A DNA stretch of 64,000 nt from Anaerolineae bacterium (GTDB lineage: Bacteria; Chloroflexota; Anaerolineae; Aggregatilineales; Aggregatilineaceae): assembly GCA_016930015.1 (NCBI GenBank), contig JAFGHR010000059.1, forward strand, positions 1 to 64,000, given 5' to 3'. The notes under the pieces were generated by a model. It searched no databases, was not told the DNA's origin, and saw nothing but the letters and a program-made list of their open reading frames with translations. Shown one piece after another: positions 61,063 through 64,000 of the stretch; within the stretch, counting starts at the first letter, position 1, and each line of letters begins with the position of its first letter. Made by a program: the position numbers and the translations under genes.

Positions 61063-63159
61063 ATGAGTACGGCGCACAAATACCTGGACTTTGAACTCCG
61101 GATCGATGAACTCGGCGGCGAGCGGTATCGCGCCACGGTGGTCGATATGCCGCTGGGCGAAGACCAGGCCCAGGTGATCAATGATTTCGTGTTGCCGTTT
61201 GCCGGTGATGAGTTGAACCGTACCCTGGCGGTGTTATCCGGTCGGCTGCGTGTGTCCGGTACTGAGCGCGCGCGCGTGGCTCGCACGTTTGGTGAAGGGT
61301 TGTTCAAAGCCGTTTTTGCCGGACCGGTCTATACCGTGTATTTTTCCAGCCGTGACCGGGCCCGCATGGTGGAAGGGCTGCGTATCAAGCTGGCGTTGGA
61401 GCAGGCAGGCTCGCTCCGTGACCTGCCGTGGGAGTTCCTGCGCGATCCCGCCGTTGATTACCTGGCGCTGTCACGCACGACGCCGCTGGTACGCTACCCC
61501 CGCCGCATGGTGATCCGGCCCCGCCCCGCATTTAAACCCCCGCTGCGCGTGCTGGTGATGGTGTCGAGTCCATCGGACATGGAGCCGATCGACGTGCAGG
61601 CGGAATGGCGCAATCTCCAGGCGGCGACGGCCAGTTTGCGCGCGCAGGGTAAGTTGGAACTGGACCTGCTGGACGATGCTTCGCTGCGCACGTTGCAGCG
61701 TGTGCTGCGTGCCGGGGATTATCACGTGTTTCACTACATCGGGCACAGCGCATTTGATGCCACCACCGAACAGGGCATGCTGGCGCTGGAAGACCCGTTT
61801 GGCGAAGGCAGCAGTTTTGCGGTGCGCGGCGAAGACCTGGCGCGCGAGTTGAGCGAGGAAAATACGATCCGGCTGGTTGTGATGAACTCGTGCCAGAGCG
61901 CCGTCACGCAAGAAACCGATCCCTTCGCCGGGATCGCGAGCAGCCTGGTCGCGCGTGGTCTACCGGCGGTTGTGGCTATGCAATACGCGATCAGTGACCG
62001 GGCCGCGCGGGTGTTTTCTGAAGAATTGTACCGGTCGGTGGCGGATGGGCTGCCGGTTGATGCGGCTGTGGCTGAAGCGCGGCGTGCGATCAGCCATACC
62101 GCGGGCGGGATCGAGTGGGCCACGCCGGTACTTTTTATGCGGGCGGGTGACGGTTACCTGTTTGATTTTGGCACCGAACGCGCCGGTCAACCGCTGTGGC
62201 GGCGGCTGCCAGCGCCGGTCCTGGCGGCGGGGATCATGATAACCCTGATCGCGCTGCTGGTGCTGGCGGCGGTATTGGGGTTTCTGCCCGATGGCGATGG
62301 CCCGGATCAGAGTCCGACTGCCGACCTGTCAATTGAACAGATCGAAATATTCCCGCCGCGCCCGATTCCCGGCGAAAAAGCGGCGATCATCGTGCATATT
62401 GTGAATAACGGTGACAAAACCATCGGCCCCTTTGACTATGATTTCCGCGAGGACGTGCTGAGCGACTCGCCGGATTTTGTCGGGACCGTGTCCAGCCTGG
62501 CGCCGGGCGACTCGCTGGCGGTGTTTATTCCGCACGCGTTTACGTGGTGGGGCGCGTTTGTGTCAGAAGTGCGTGTCGATGCCAGGAGCGATATCCCCGA
62601 AATTGACGAGTTCAACAACATCCGGCGTAACCCGATTGTCACGACCAACGAGGCGTTTGTGATCACGTTTGACGAACTGCCGGACGGTGCGCCGGTGACG
62701 GAGTCTATGCCGCTGCCAGATGATGCATTCGCAGCCTGGGGGTTTGAGTTAGCCGCCGTGCCCGCAGAAGACTCAGATTGTGCTGGGGCTGTGCCCTGGA
62801 TTATCGTCGAGGGCAGCACGCGCTACCTGGGAACAGGTTTACCGACAGCGCCGGATCAATGCAGTGATGCCGGGCTGGCGATCAACTTGGTGCGCGGCAC
62901 GATCGGTGGGTTGGTCGCCGTGGTGGACGTTGACCAGGCGAGGACATACAGCCTGACTGCATTTGATCCGGGCGGGGATGCGGTTGAAGAAGCGGTCGAA
63001 AACTTGACTGCCGGTGAGGGCGAATTGAGCGTCAGCGGCGAATTCCCGAACCGGCTGGATATGGCGCGCGGTGAACTCCAGGGCGCCACAGGAACACCGC
63101 TGCGGGTTACACGCCTGGAATTAGCCCAGCCGTCACTGGTTGGGCGCGTGCTGCGGTAG
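61063..63159 (+). CDS. CHAT-domain (caspase-like) protein with membrane helix and CARDB-like domain
   Basis: Protein of about 698 residues. The CHAT peptidase-like region is at about 140-370: the His in VFHYIGHSAFD and the Cys in VVMNSCQSAV form the expected dyad. The first 130 residues are a separate alpha/beta part. One membrane helix (about 395-415) is followed by an outer CARDB-type beta domain (about 430-530) and a further beta region. The protease would face the cytosol. It starts at the ATG at 61063 (AAGGTGGG upstream). No gasdermin or effector gene is adjacent. Confidence 0.85.
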   Translation: MSTAHKYLDFELRIDELGGERYRATVVDMPLGEDQAQVINDFVLPFAGDELNRTLAVLSGRLRVSGTERARVARTFGEGLFKAVFAGPVYTVYFSSRDRARMVEGLRIKLALEQAGSLRDLPWEFLRDPAVDYLALSRTTPLVRYPRRMVIRPRPAFKPPLRVLVMVSSPSDMEPIDVQAEWRNLQAATASLRAQGKLELDLLDDASLRTLQRVLRAGDYHVFHYIGHSAFDATTEQGMLALEDPFGEGSSFAVRGEDLARELSEENTIRLVVMNSCQSAVTQETDPFAGIASSLVARGLPAVVAMQYAISDRAARVFSEELYRSVADGLPVDAAVAEARRAISHTAGGIEWATPVLFMRAGDGYLFDFGTERAGQPLWRRLPAPVLAAGIMITLIALLVLAAVLGFLPDGDGPDQSPTADLSIEQIEIFPPRPIPGEKAAIIVHIVNNGDKTIGPFDYDFREDVLSDSPDFVGTVSSLAPGDSLAVFIPHAFTWWGAFVSEVRVDARSDIPEIDEFNNIRRNPIVTTNEAFVITFDELPDGAPVTESMPLPDDAFAAWGFELAAVPAEDSDCAGAVPWIIVEGSTRYLGTGLPTAPDQCSDAGLAINLVRGTIGGLVAVVDVDQARTYSLTAFDPGGDAVEEAVENLTAGEGELSVSGEFPNRLDMARGELQGATGTPLRVTRLELAQPSLVGRVLR

Positions 63160-63217
63160 CGGCTGGCTGCGATCCCTTCACTGCCTGTCTTTTTCCCCGA
63201 AAAACGCCAATTAACCT

Positions 63218-63245
63218 TTGACTTATTGCGGGAGTTTGATATAAT
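63218..63245 (+). promoter_or_regulatory. Promoter in front of rpoC
   Basis: TTGACT, 16-base spacer, perfect TATAAT. The transcript would start near 63252, about 300 bases before the rpoC start. Confidence 0.75.
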
Positions 63246-63286
63246 CATAGTTTAGCATAGTTGCGATCGTTATTTTTGGGGAGATT

Positions 63287-63382
63287 ATGTCTTCTCCCGG
63301 CAAGCGAACCGAGCATCAAGGCCGTCGACAGCCGGACTTTTGGGCGCATGGTGGTGATGGCGAATCCCCTCTCAAAGCGTAG
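63287..63382 (+). CDS. Possible 31-residue leader peptide
   Basis: ATG at 63287 with GGGGAG three bases upstream, 31 codons, stop TAG. The product would be basic at the start (SSPGKRTEHQGRRQ) and hydrophilic. It lies between the promoter and a terminator-like hairpin. It may be a real small protein, a leader peptide of an attenuator, or part of a non-coding RNA; base sequence alone cannot decide. Confidence 0.35.
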   Translation: MSSPGKRTEHQGRRQPDFWAHGGDGESPLKA

Positions 63383-63395
63383 ATGATTAACCAAA

Positions 63396-63436
63396 GCGCT
63401 GAAACGCGGAAATGTTTCATGCGCCGTTTTGCTTTT
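63396..63436 (+). terminator. Terminator-like hairpin inside the rpoC leader
   Basis: GCGCTGAAAC, eight-base loop, GTTTCATGCGC with one bulged T, followed by CGTTTTGCTTTT. It could end a short leader transcript of about 185 bases before rpoC. Confidence 0.55.
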
Positions 63437-63512
63437 GGAGTTTTCGCAGTTGGCACTTATTCGATCCGGTGTGGACGCTCCACATTTGTTAGTGATTCAC
63501 GAGACGCGTTGA

Positions 63513-64000
<488 letters not shown>

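Noticed and set aside
63252-63436. 6S RNA in front of rpoC
   Set aside because: The size is similar, but the ends are not complementary and the large central bubble of 6S RNA is not visible; a leader with an attenuator fits better.

Overview
The window reads as one contiguous piece of bacterial chromosome of moderately high GC, densely packed with genes on both strands. There is no phage, plasmid, insertion sequence, CRISPR array, rRNA or recognisable tRNA. The gene style suggests a Chloroflexota bacterium, probably of the Anaerolineae. Points in favour are many FHA, zinc-ribbon, HEAT, TPR and CHAT proteins, a mevalonate kinase, long secreted multi-beta-domain proteins, frequent GTG and TTG starts, and core genes of ordinary type (lepA, ftsY, prfB, cinA, miaA, rnc, tlyA, rpoC). 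This placement is inference; no rRNA is available to confirm it.

Layout. From 1 to 8.6 kb, a minus-strand run carries a DPPR-synthase-like UbiA protein, mevalonate kinase, a small membrane protein, the site-2 protease RseP, HEAT and TPR proteins, acylphosphatase, a FecR-like protein, a zinc-ribbon membrane protein and the start of a secreted protein cut by the window edge. From 8.9 to 17.2 kb lie tlyA, a receiver protein, FHA/zinc ribbon, rnc, an RmlD-like reductase, an HNH pair, an Eis-like acetyltransferase and a many-TM EEP-family protein. At 17.4-19.4 kb is an MTA/SAH-deaminase-like enzyme fused to a CYTH-like domain. At 19.5-23.6 kb is phnD-phnC-phnE, whose permease is far larger than usual. 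At 23.8-29.7 kb are an aldo/keto reductase, a TetR regulator, a GH13 enzyme under the same palindromic operator as the regulator, and a clostripain-type protease. At 29.7-42.7 kb is a glycosyltransferase followed by a surface and signalling block: TIR/FGE-like receptor, FHA-winged-helix regulator, Ser/Thr kinase, GH3-like protein, and an operon of PrsW-like protein, small membrane protein and trypsin-like protease with three repeated domains. At 43-46.4 kb is an Opp/Dpp-type importer without ATPases. From 46.5 to 59.8 kb are mostly housekeeping genes (miaA, yraN, cinA, lepA, ftsY, prfB) with a VWA protein, an OPRT-like protein and an MFS transporter. At 60-63.2 kb are a PH/GRAM-like zinc-ribbon protein and a CHAT protein, then a long leader and the 5' end of rpoC.

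Points the ORF track misses: prfB is read through an in-frame TGA by the classic +1 frameshift at CTT-TGA-C, so its real start is about 160 bases before the listed ORF. rpoC starts with TTG at 63555 and runs off the window. A promoter, a 31-codon ORF and a terminator-like hairpin lie in front of rpoC. Several starts were moved inward on the basis of ribosome-binding sites or promoters.

The strongest candidates for something not well described are the deaminase-CYTH fusion, the expanded PhnE with an extracytoplasmic N-terminal domain and about 310 inserted residues of membrane segments, the two-site TetR/GH13 regulon, the rpoC leader, and the tandem 20-bp palindromes in front of phnC.
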